Of a stretch of 64,000 nucleotides of DNA, positions 34,905 through 44,869 are shown piece after piece. The DNA is from Chrysopilus asiliformis (lineage: Eukaryota; Arthropoda; Insecta; Diptera; Rhagionidae). Below the pieces are notes generated by a model, which did no database searches, was not told the origin of the DNA, and was given only the letters and a program-made list of their open reading frames with translations. The stretch is from positions 94,994,991 through 95,058,990 of the forward strand of contig OZ035961.1 in assembly GCA_964034945.1 (NCBI GenBank). The letters run 5' to 3'. Numbering within the stretch: position 1 is the stretch's first letter; each line of letters begins with the position of its first letter. Position numbers and translations under genes: made by a program.

Positions 34905-35065
34905 GGTGTTTAGAATATGATGTTACAGAACATCAAAATTCGATCGGACCACTTCTTTTCGTTCTTCCATATGAATGGATTTTTTTAAATGAAAACTTTG
35001 TCTATCCTCATATAGAGTATTTGACGATTGGCCCCTGGCAATTGCAGTTTTTTTCATATTTTTGT
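34905..35065 (+). repeat. Partial family B repeat
   Basis: GTTTAGAATATGATGTTACA near 34909, ATCGGACCACTTCTTTTC, then GAGTATTTGACGATTGGCCC and CTGGCAATTGCAG align with 36540-36710. Sequence 34110-34900 before it holds no recognisable feature. Confidence 0.7.
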
Positions 35066-35096
35066 GCGCCATGGTTTGAACTAAATGTCATAAAAT

Positions 35097-35221
35097 AGCC
35101 GTTTGCGCAAACTATTCTTAAAATATTAAGTTGAGCTTAGCCTACATAAACCATAGAAATTCTGTGACTTTAATAATTTAAGTTGGGCTCAAGTAGCTCA
35201 GTTTGGTTGTTCAAACGACCA
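35097..35221. mobile_element. About 125-bp MITE related to 38407-38533
   Basis: Ends read AGCCGTTTGCGCAAAC and, inverted, GGTCGTTTGAACAACC. The interior (TTAAGTTGAGCTTAGCCTAC, ATAGAAATTCTGTGACTTTA) matches the inverse of the 38.4-kb copy loosely. Boundaries are approximate. Confidence 0.5.
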
Positions 35222-36100
35222 TCATTAATACTTAACCTTCAAATAGAGATTAAGTAATGCCTCATATCCCTTACATGGAGGGATCTTTTATGGCACTGTA
35301 TAGATTAAATCGAGCTGAGGGTCAATACGAATACGCACTGCTACATACAAATACTTTTTTTTATATATACTATGATTTTCAGTATCGATAAATTAATTAC
35401 AAAAGAAATAGCAGATTTCAATTTGGCTTTTTATGCTTGATTAGATTATATTTCGTTGATTGACGTGTCGTCAATACGATGGACGGAGGGAAAAGCAGGA
35501 AAGGGGATCTATAGTTTAACAATAATAAACTATTTGACCTTAACTATGTTGTCTGTCAGGGTGTATTATCTCAATTACTTATGTTATGTAATACTTCTAT
35601 CCAAAAAATAAAAATAGTAAACGACAAATTACAGTCATTCAATAATATAATATGGTTATACGAGAAAACAAATTACAGAAGATTGATAATACTTTGCGCT
35701 AAACAATGAATATAGCATATACGATTATTATATTTTACCTATAGTTTAGTCACATATGTAGTGACATGGTTGAGATCCCTTTTAAGAATTATAACTCACT
35801 CTTAAAAGGCTATTTTTCCAAAACTGAATTCGGCGATGATATCATCTCGATAGTAACCTTAATTATGAAGTTTGCTAGCGAGGTAAAGTTAGTACCTTTA
35901 AGCATTTGAACACAATCTTCGCCAGTCGAGAGATCTTATCGTCGCACTAACACCAACCGTCGCGGCTTTTTCCTTTCCCCTCCACAAAAAAAAGTGGGAC
36001 TTATTTTATTAGCAGCTTCTTCAGTTATTTGTAAAAAAAATTTGCTCCGGAAAATAATTTTTTTACTCTATGATATATCATATAGAAGTATTAGATTTAG
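35222..36100. other. No gene identified
   Basis: AT-rich sequence without credible ORFs or clear repeats. Confidence 0.35.
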
Positions 36101-36101
36101 T

Positions 36102-36718
36102 ATGAACTATACTAGGTTGTTATGGATGAAAAAAGATTTTAATTTCCGCATGTCCGTCCGTCCGTCCGTGAACACCTAACTTTCGAAAGGATTGAGCTAG
36201 AGACTTGACATTTTGTATAGTTACGTTTCTCGTAAATGGCTAGGCTAAATTCATGAACGTGCAAAATTGGACCATTCATTTCCCCCTCCGCCATACAAAC
36301 GAAACAGTTTTTAGCAATTTTCTCGAAAACGGCGAGTCATATTGAAAAATTTTTAAAGTTAAATTATGTTTAGAACAGGATTTTACATAACTCATCCATA
36401 CATCAAAATCCAATTGGACCACTGCTTTCCCTCTTTCCAAAATCCAATTGGACCACTGCTTCCCCTCTTTCCCATACAAATGGAATTCTTTTATCCTGTT
36501 TTCTCGAAAAATGTGCATTGTATCGTAAAATTTATAAAGATGAAATGTGTTTAGAATATGATATTACATAACCGTTCCATGCATCAAAAACGAATCGGAC
36601 CACTCTTCTCCCCCTTTCCTATACAAATGGATTTTCTAAAATAAGCATTTCGTCTGTCATCTTTCAGAGTATTTGACGATTGGTCCCTGGCAATTGTAGC
36701 TTTTTTATGTTTTATCTA
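36102..36718 (+). repeat. Dispersed repeat family B, most complete short-core copy
   Basis: It begins near GAAAAAAGATTTTAATTTCC then GCATGTCCGTCCGTCCGTCC and ends at GACGATTGGTCCCTGGCAAT. The tandem core is only about 16 bp of CCGT units, unlike the expansion at 8101-8585. A 34-bp segment with ATCCAATTGGACCACTGCTT is tandemly duplicated at 36405-36472. Confidence 0.75.
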
Positions 36719-38340
36719 TGTTTTATCGATTTTACAATAACTTATCCACACATAAAATTCCAATTGAATGAAAAGTACTGGACTATAGCAAATTTAGCAT
36801 TCTTAATACATGCATATGTAGTATTTGAGTAAAATCGGTTTCGTCGTTTGAATATTTCTAAAAAAAACCCTCTCTTTTGGAAAACATCGAAACCGCACAT
36901 GGTAGAACTAAAATCAAGGGATTTTCCTAACAACCAGAGTGCTTTACTATTAAGCCACACTGTCACCAATTTAGTCTTAAATTTAGAAATCACTCGAAAT
37001 TACGTAATTCAAGTAAACCAGTTTATGGTTTTTATAAACCCAAATTATTAAGTAAGAATTTCAAGTCTACCAAACAAAACATTCCACAAAAATATATTTT
37101 GGCGTGCTATTTAAAGACATTTTTATGTGTTTTGTAATAAAAGCTCCGAAAATTCAAGTGAAAAACACTTTAAACATGATTTATTTACGAACAATAGAAA
37201 ATATGTAGGCACGTTTTTATCTTGATACCTTAAGTAATTCATATATCCCCATCGTTTACAGAAAGTTATGATAGTCGTTTCAATATAAATATTTCATCCG
37301 ACTTTTTTGTTAGTCGCACATTAAATCCCTTTAAGCATTTCACCTTCTGCTTCCCGGCATATTTTTATTTGTTTTTTTATTCATCCTGATGTAGATTTTT
37401 TTTTAGTTCGGTTCGGTCCAGGTTTTTGTACTTGTCAAATGTATGTCACAAGACTTCGATGTGGTCTCTATATAAAAAAGCCCTAAAAATATGGGACAAA
37501 CGGTATCCTTGTATGCTGCGTCTTTGTAGGCTGCGTCTTGTGGGCGGTGTTTGGTATCATAGACAGAATATTTTAGGTTGCTTCTTCCCAACTTATTTAT
37601 GCTAAAGATGGACTAATTTCGCCTTTGAAAAGAGTGTATGGCTGCTATAGAGAACCTTACATTAGGTACGTATTCCAGTAATTTTTGCTCCATTATTCCA
37701 TGTGAATGGGAGCATAACAAGGATATATGAGGAAAAAATGTTCATTAACACAAAAGAGGGTAATGACGAATTAAGCCGCCTTAAGGAGGCCATTTTGAAA
37801 ACTTTATATACGATTCTGTTCTTTCACTGTGCGGTTAACCTTTTAACTTTTCATCTTATGACATTCCCGTCATTATCCCCACCATAGCTAAGAAAATTTC
37901 ATTTTTGTTGTCATCGAAAGCCGTACACGTATATTCTGGCGGCACAACTTTTAGCTCCGATAGGATATGGGGATTTGTGTTAGTCACAAAAATGGGATAT
38001 CATTTTGGTTTACCCTAATTGGGAAGTTTCTATTTCATAAAAAAGACAGGAACGATGGAAATTCTTGGGGAGTCACACCAAAAATAAGTTTTCAGGGCAA
38101 TTGGCCAAGAATTGAGTTTTTTGAAATATGGTTAATGTTAATGGAAATGATCTCTAAAAGCCCTTAATTCAACTTAGTAATATCAGACATGTTATAATAA
38201 GAATTGCCACATTTTGTGTCTCATTTGAGTTAAATGGATGTGTCTTTTTAGTATTTGTGAAAGTTTTTTTTTGAATGAAAATTAATTGATTATTGTGGCT
38301 CAAGAATGTGTTCTGAACTTTTTGAAAGGTTTTTATTATA
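36719..38340. other. No gene identified
   Basis: AT-rich sequence with short frames (36742-36993 minus, 37403-37591 minus, 37702-37887 plus, 37967-38167 plus) of no recognisable family. GTATGCTGCGTCTTTGTAGG-type sequence is locally duplicated at 37512-37540. Confidence 0.35.
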
Positions 38341-38925
38341 GTAGCTACTAGCTTGCAGACCCGTCGTTGCCGAGTAAAAGTTTTTGGCAAAAGTTTTATA
38401 CATTAAGTGCCGTTTGCACCAACAAAACTTAGCAACTTATGTACAACTTAAAAAATTTAAGTCGAAGAATTTCTACGGTTTAAGTAGGCTAACCATAACT
38501 TAATTTTTTAAGAATAATACGCGCAAACGGGCCTAAAAAACCAAGAAATAACTTTAAAATTTTTCAAAAAAAATATATGCCTTCAGTCTCTTCACAAAAT
38601 TTGTGATCAGCGGCCGCGGAAATCCCCCAGTGTCCGTTCTTCCGAGGAAAAGTGAGAAAAAGTATATTTGCGTTATCCTAACAGGACCTCCCGTTTAGAA
38701 TTTTCAAATTCTAACACCAAATTCGTGATCAACGCCCCTGAAAAGCTCCTGAAGTCAGTGTTCCGTGAGAAAAATTGTAAAAATGATATTTGCGTTATCC
38801 TGGCAGGACCTTCCGCTTCAAATTTGGAACACCATTTCTTCTGTGTGCATAATTTCATGGCAATCGGTTTAGTGGTTCGGGAGATGAGTGAGGGAGTGGT
38901 ATTTGGCTTTTATAATAAATTAGAA
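38341..38925 (+). repeat. Copy of the approximately 122-bp-unit repeat family with head and tail
   Basis: The head TAGCTTGCAGACCCGTCGTT is a style of repeat start seen in many insect genomes (impression, not a search). The element at 38407-38533 is nested. Two units follow, with core GAATTTTCAAATTCTAACAC and CGTTATCC(T/C)(A/G)(A/G)CAGGACCT. The tail ATTTCATGGCAATCGGTTTA then GTGGTATTTGGCTTTTATAA is shared with 23890-23990. Confidence 0.7.
38407..38533. mobile_element. 127-bp TAA-flanked MITE nested in a dispersed repeat
   Basis: Ends GTGCCGTTTGCACC and inverted GGCCCGTTTGCGCG, flanked by TAA at 38404-38406 and 38534-38536. The interior is partly palindromic (ACTTAAAAAATTTAAGT). It is a relative of 35097-35221. 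Confidence 0.8.
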
Positions 38926-39176
38926 ACAGGTAAATGGTTAGGCATAATTCTAGAAATGAATAACTGAAAAGGTTATACCTTTATGTCCTTCAAAGGGGTA
39001 ACGCGTACACGGTAAAAAATCTTGGAGTAAATTCCAATCAAAATTGGATTACGATGGACCTATATGTAATCCAATGCAAAATTCTAATCCAATAGTATGG
39101 ATTAGAAATTTTTTTCAATTTTTTTTGGTTCAATTTAGTATTAAAATCTACAATTTTGATTAAATTGTTGGTATTA

Positions 39177-39539
39177 AGCCTGAGTTACATTGCGACGACA
39201 GCGACACGACAACGCTACCAAAGTTTGAAAAATTGAACTTTTGTCGCGACGACATCGAATGACAGTTGAATTGTTTGGTTAGGTTAATTGTGTTTGAATT
39301 GCTCTCTTTTGGTGAAAAATTGCCAATTTTATCAAAATGCAGAAATTATCGATAGTAGCATATAACAATATTTTCTTTACTTTCTGCACTCTCATTTTTC
39401 ACAAAAAAATTTGTTAGGTTATGGGATTGTTTGTCGCGTGCTCGCAGCTCTGGTAATGAAACTTCGATGACGAACGACAATGTCGCGCGACTCTCGTCGA
39501 CGTCTCGTGTCGTCTTGTCGTCGCAATGTAACTCAGGCT
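39177..39539. mobile_element. 363-bp TTA-flanked MITE, CGACGACA-rich ends
   Basis: The TIR AGCCTGAGTTACATTGCGAC continues GACA and is perfectly inverted at the right end (39516-39539). TTA flanks at 39174-39176 and 39540-39542. The subterminal regions on both sides are rich in CGAC/GTCG. The interior is AT-rich without an ORF. Confidence 0.92.
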
Positions 39540-39755
39540 TTAATATTAAAAGTATTAAAGTTCAATATAATAATAAAAAATGATGAAAATATGAAGACAA
39601 AAAAGCCTAAAATATTTTCAATAATTCGCATGTATTAAATACCAATCCAAAATTGTATTAAGATTTCGTCAATATAATTTTTGGATTGAATAACACTTCA
39701 GGATGTTTTGGCGTGTGAGAAAACATTTTTTTAAAAATATTTTAGTTCCTAACAA

Positions 39756-40052
39756 CACTCAGAAAAATGTGTTAAAATTCGACAATTTGCGTACGGCGTG
39801 CTAGGTATCTGCGTATGAAAAAATCGGTCAATCTGTGGCGGAAAAGTGTGAAAATGTGTCAACCTGTGGCACATTTTTTAAAAATTAAACCTGCAGCAAG
39901 TAAAGTAGAGCGACAGGAGCTGCACGAGTTGACCTGAGGTTGGTATTTCGATGATATAATGTCATGTATTGGATAAGTCCGTCTGCCTGCTACAGCCCAG
40001 AGTTCACTTGTCAAAAAGTTGACTTGGATCAGCTTTAGTATTTTTCTGAGTG
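39756..40052. mobile_element. 297-bp element with CACTCAGAAAAA ends, copy 1
   Basis: Ends CACTCAGAAAAATGTG and inverted CACTCAGAAAAATACT. It shares GAGCTGCACGAGTTGACCT with 44588-44858, there in opposite orientation. No duplication is evident at the flanks. CACTCAGAAAAA ends are something I associate with insect DNA transposons, but I cannot name the family. Confidence 0.65.
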
Positions 40053-40059
40053 AACAGTA

Positions 40060-42370
40060 AAACCACTTCATCCAGATTTCAATGCTGAAACAGTCTGGGG
40101 ACTAATGGGTTAAAACATGTTTGATCCTAATGGAGTTTTTTTTATAAACAAAAAATCCCTTTGAAGTTCTCATAATATGGGTATTTTTACTGATTGCCCC
40201 CACCCCCCCGATTTCAATTTATGTTTATTTCAACATTTTTATAACGACTTCTAAAGCATCGCAAACTTTAGTATCGAACTCACGTTCACATCTTGAATTA
40301 TTTTTTGATGCGATTAATGATTTGAAAGCTTTAACCGGAATAATTTAACAGAAAAAGTTCGACCACAAAATCAGCTGAATTGGAAAATTTTTCATTTCAA
40401 TCTAAGACAAAAATAATAAAAATAAAATAACATAAAAGAATCACAATCGTCATGTTGTACAAAAGTATAGACAAGTAGATAGAATGAATAAAATCGAAGA
40501 AAACTCCTGCGTTGCGTCATGAATTGAATTGAAAATGGAATCTTTATGGTTTTATGCACTTGAAACTAATCAGAATTCCTGTCTGGTATTTTCATTAGGG
40601 TCAATTACCAGCAATCGATTTATAGATCGTATAAAACACACCACTATAAAAGACGAACTGAAAATCAGGCAATGAAAATTCTCACGAGGCAGGTCATTGT
40701 ACAACCATTCATAGAAAAGGAAAAACATTACGGCCATCATCCATACTAAAAGTACACGCAGAACATGAAAGCATAAAACGACTTTAAAAGTTTACTTTTC
40801 CATTTTCTGTCATTGAGGCATTTCGTCATTCGTAAAATCAAACACAAATAGGAGGAGTGGAAAAATGTTCTGCTTTTCAAAGAATTTTCCGAGGCTGCTG
40901 GGGCACACGAAAAATTGGAGCATAGCGACAAAAAGTTTTTCCAGAAACAGTAAAAATTGCTCATTGTTCTTGTAGTCATGAGGATTTTCGATTTTCCACA
41001 GCACCCATTGTGTTCATAGGATTGCTGAATCTTGCTTGATAATGGAAAATTTGTGGTTTTTTTTGGGAAAAAAATCTCTGCCAATTGTTTGCGTATTTGA
41101 AGAATTTTAAATTTTAAGCGTTGGATAAACTCTTTTTTAAAAAAAGCCACTTTTGCTCATTTCCGCGACTGAGTTTTAATTTGGAATTTCAATAAAACTC
41201 GTCAATTCTGTGGAAAAGAAAACACATTAAAAGTTTTTACAATTTGCTCAGAACATTTCAGCGGAAATTACTTATTTTTTTTTAAATGTAAAGACCAGTA
41301 TTTATCGAATTCCGTCACGACCAAGTGAACTTTATTTATTTCTAATAATAGTGCAAAAAATTGCAATAGGTTAGAAAATTCTTGGGTTAGTTGGCGAGAT
41401 ATCGATGTCATAAAATAGTTCAGGATAGTAGGTCAGGGTTACCATAAAAATAATATTGCTTTTTAAATGCCTTTACCCTTTTATCCTTAATTTAATGTGT
41501 ATTATTTACACATTATGAGTTTTCTATCGAGAAATACCGACTGGCGGTGGTATTTATTTTAGTTCACATCGTATGATTGAGGGAAAAAATATTTTATCTT
41601 CGCCATATAACTTTTTTAGACGCATCAAAATCATACCAATTCGAAATATACGTGTTATTACGGAATTTACCAAATTTATTTATTTTACTAACAATTTTTC
41701 TGAAAGCAATCAAAGTCATTCTAAGGAAGGTCGCAAGAAAAGTAATCGATTACGGTAAAAAGAAAACTTATAGTTTGTCCAATTGGGCCTATTGGACGGA
41801 AAACGTGCTACAGTGAAACCTGTAAAAATCGGACCAATTTCTTGGGCTTGTACGAGTCTGGGTAATACGGGTTTCACTATATCTCAATTATTTGCTAAGT
41901 GAAATCTTGTCGAAATTTGTTTCTAATTCGCTCTACACACGGCATAAATTCCCAAAATGTTTGAAATGTCGTCCACACTAAAAGTGACCAAAACCATAAA
42001 AGCAAAGCTTCAAGTGTTTGATCAAATGGTGGTTTTTTAGGTCAATTGAAATTCCCCTGAAAATGATAATAACAGGGCCGCAGATATTCTAGTATATCAT
42101 CTTATCTACCCCCCCCCCCCTCACCCCCCTCACCGCCCCTCATCCCCCTTGTTTCGCTTTTTCGTAATTTTAGGTACGGAATTTGCTACTGAAAATTCTT
42201 TCGCTCTCCTCCTTAAATGTGTGCGTATTTCCAATCAGATTTTGATAAAAACTTTTTAGATTTTTTAAAAATTCTATAAAAAAAAAGTCCTCCATTACCA
42301 ATCTTTTCATGACACACGCCCCGAGTTAAATCTTGGGGCGCCCCGAGGGCTGTGTTAAAAAAAATAAAGC
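40060..42370. other. No gene identified
   Basis: AT-rich sequence. The 134-codon minus frame at 40746-41150 (MAFFKKEFIQRLKFKILQIR onward) overlaps another frame and lacks recognisable motifs. A C-rich run (about 42109-42150) and a palindromic CTTGGGGCGCCCCGAGG (about 42333-42349) are present. Confidence 0.4.
41811..41879. mobile_element. 69-bp pogo-like minimal element
   Basis: The left end CAGTGAAACCTGTAAAAATC is preceded by TA. The inverted right end reads TAGTGAAACCCGTATTACC and is followed by TA. CAGT-starting TIRs with a TA duplication fit Tc1/mariner pogo/Tigger MITEs (established habit). It is little more than two TIRs. Confidence 0.65.
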
Positions 42371-42375
42371 ACTTG

Positions 42376-42892
42376 TTATACCCGTATAGTGAAACCAAAG
42401 GGTATATTAGATTTGCCTTACCGTTTTTAACGCCAAGATCCCGTCATCACACAAAAAAATGAATTACACCATTGTGTTTAGAATGATAAAAAAAGTTGAA
42501 TTTAGCATGTCCGTCCGTCCGTCTGTCTGTGGCGCGGATTGCGGGCGCACGGATTGAGCTAGAGACTTGAAATTTTGCACAGATCCGTTTTTCGTAAAAT
42601 GTGAGGCTAAGTTCGTTAATGGGCAAAAATGGACCATTAGAAACTTTTTTTCTGAATATCTCAAAAACGGTGAATTTTATCAAAAAAGTCACAGAACAAA
42701 AGTTATTTAGGATATGATTCTACATAAAACTCCCATACATGAAAATCCGATTGAAATAAATTTTAAAAAATCTTGTTGGAAAATTTGACTTCAAAGTCGA
42801 ATTTTGATACAACTGTTCGCTGTTCACTTAAATCACCATACGGGTTTTCAATAATTGCCAGATTGGCAATTATAGCTTTTGTTATGTTTTTT
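42376..42892 (-). repeat. Dispersed repeat family A, inverted copy
   Basis: On the minus strand it parallels 12272-12773 from AACATAACAAAAGCTATAAT to GGTTTCACTATACGGGTATA. The tandem core is GACAGACAGACGGACGGACG then GACATGC. A frame of 81 codons at 42447-42692 overlaps partly with an equivalent frame at 62452-62640, as expected from shared nucleotide sequence alone. Confidence 0.85.
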
Positions 42893-42894
42893 CA

Positions 42895-44585
42895 ATTAAA
42901 CGCGCCGAGGGCGGCTAAGCTGCGTCTGACGAAGGTCGCTGGCTTACAAACTAGACACGACCTTATTTTTTTTCTCTGCATCATTTCGGAATGTATATAC
43001 AAATACTTCTGTCAAACTAACAAACAAGCAATGAGATATTGTAATTTCACCATTTTTATGAGGTGATGCTAGTCGCGTTTAATTAAAAGACAATTACTTT
43101 ATTTTTTTTTAATTATTTTTTAACACAACTTCAACATAATTACAAAACCAATTTTAAAAACATTGAAAGAAAAATAAAATCAAGGTTATATCAGTAAAAA
43201 AACCACCAGTAACACTTTTGTTTAAAAAATTTTTTTAGCCATTAAATTCAAAAGCTTTTGAAGCGGAAGCAAAAAATTATAAATATTTCTATATTGAGTG
43301 AGATATTTTCTAGAAAATATCCTTGATAATATAACCTTGTGACAACAGCGATGTTTTCTAAGAAAATTGTTGTCTCCAAAAGATTGCAGACTTGAAAATA
43401 AAATCTCTTTAAACGAGCAACAGTTCCACTTGAGCTCTTTGACTCCCATTCAATTTATTGTAATTTCTGAAACTTGAAATTTCTTTCATATCTTTCGCAT
43501 CAATTTTGTTAAGATATACATTTTATTTTCCTTTACGTTTAGAAATTTATATCTTACGAAATTGTACATTTCTGGATGATGGCATCCACAGGTAATAAAG
43601 CATAATTGACGACTTGACGAGCTGAAAATATCAAATTGCGAAAGGAAAAATATAAAATTTTCATTTCTCGCAATTTTCTCTTTTTTAGCAGTTTACGTTT
43701 CTTTATTAGGGTCTCTTGAGTTTCGAACATAATTAGAAAATATCTGCAGAATTTTTATTTGATGAAAGTGAGGAAAAGTTTAAAAAATTCCATTAAGGAT
43801 ATGCCATATTTTCCCTCAAATGATTTATGTTGATGTTTGCCACTATAAAAAAAAAACACAATGAAAATTGTACCTATTATGGGAATTTTAGGCAATATAT
43901 CGACAGATAAAAAAATATATGTCTCTGGAAAATCAATAATTCTACAAGCAATGAACAAATTCCTTTCGAATTGCTTGAGATTTTTTGTTTACTGTTTTTA
44001 TATTTAATAGGAAGGGCGAAATTCCGTAACGTCGCAACGAATTTCAAGGATATTCTGTGGAACACCGAAATCTGTGTGTCACTTGTCGATGTATAATCAT
44101 ATAAAAATGTGTGTGTTTGTATTTATTATTGCTGAATGTTTATTTAATTCCCAAATCCTGAAATATATTCCACTTGGTAACAGATGGAAATTTATCTCCT
44201 CTGAACTCATTAAATAAGAAACTTTTTAAACTTTTATAAAGTTTTTTTTTCTGTACTATTAAACATGTTAAAAAGTTTGACATTTTCCTGTGTTTTATAA
44301 TTTATCTACTTCAACTTTGGCGCATCGGATATGCGAAAAAAATTCTTCAAGGAATTTTGAAAAAAAAAAAAAAATCCAGTCCATAGCAAAAAAACATAAC
44401 CTGGAAAATTTAAGAAGAGAAAATTATTTCGAAAATATAAATTTTTGGCGGTACGTAATTAGAAATGCATAAGAAATCCTAATATCTAGATCAGCGATGT
44501 CCAGCTTAGGTAGGGGAGGGAGGGGGATGAAGAGAATTCCGTGATTTTTGGAGTGGGAGCATCACAAGCGTCGCCTGGCCAATCC
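42895..44585. other. No gene identified
   Basis: AT-rich sequence with short frames on both strands and no recognisable family. There is a GGGAGGGAGGGGGATG run near 44512. Confidence 0.35.
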
Positions 44586-44587
44586 CG

Positions 44588-44858
44588 CACTCAGAAAATG
44601 TCCAGGTCAACTTTTTGTCAGGTTAACTCTGACCTTACAGAGGTTTCTGTAAGCCAGCTAGCGGTCAGAGTTAACCTATCTAAGGTCAACTCGTGCAGCT
44701 CCCAATGCCCTACTTCACCTGCTGGTGGCTTAATTTCAGAATTTCTCCGACCACAGGTCAACTCAGTTTTACTTGCCCACATGCAGGCGAACGCGCGCCA
44801 GCCCGAGGCCAATTACGCCGTATGTAGGTCGTCGAGTTAGCCTCCATTTTTCTGAGTG
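44588..44858. mobile_element. 271-bp element with CACTCAGAAAAA ends, copy 2
   Basis: Ends CACTCAGAAAATGTCC and inverted CACTCAGAAAAATGGAGG. It contains inverted GGTCAGAGTTAACCT/AGGTTAACTCTGACC arms (about 44621-44679) and AGGTCAACTCGTGCAGCTC shared, inverted, with 39756-40052. The 99-codon frame at 44541-44840 is an accident of this sequence. Confidence 0.65.
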
Positions 44859-44869
44859 GGGAATGTTTT

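Noticed and set aside
40746..41150. 134-codon minus-strand ORF, Lys/Phe-rich
   Set aside because: Composition is that expected of AT-rich DNA; it overlaps another frame and no motif was recognised.
42447..42692. 81-codon ORF similar to one at 62452-62640, considered as a conserved small protein
   Set aside because: The similarity follows from shared family A nucleotide sequence; the frame is not kept intact in the 12.3-kb and 51.5-kb copies.
44541..44840. 99-codon ORF rich in Ser/Gln/Val
   Set aside because: It coincides with a palindromic CACTCAG-type element and has no independent support.
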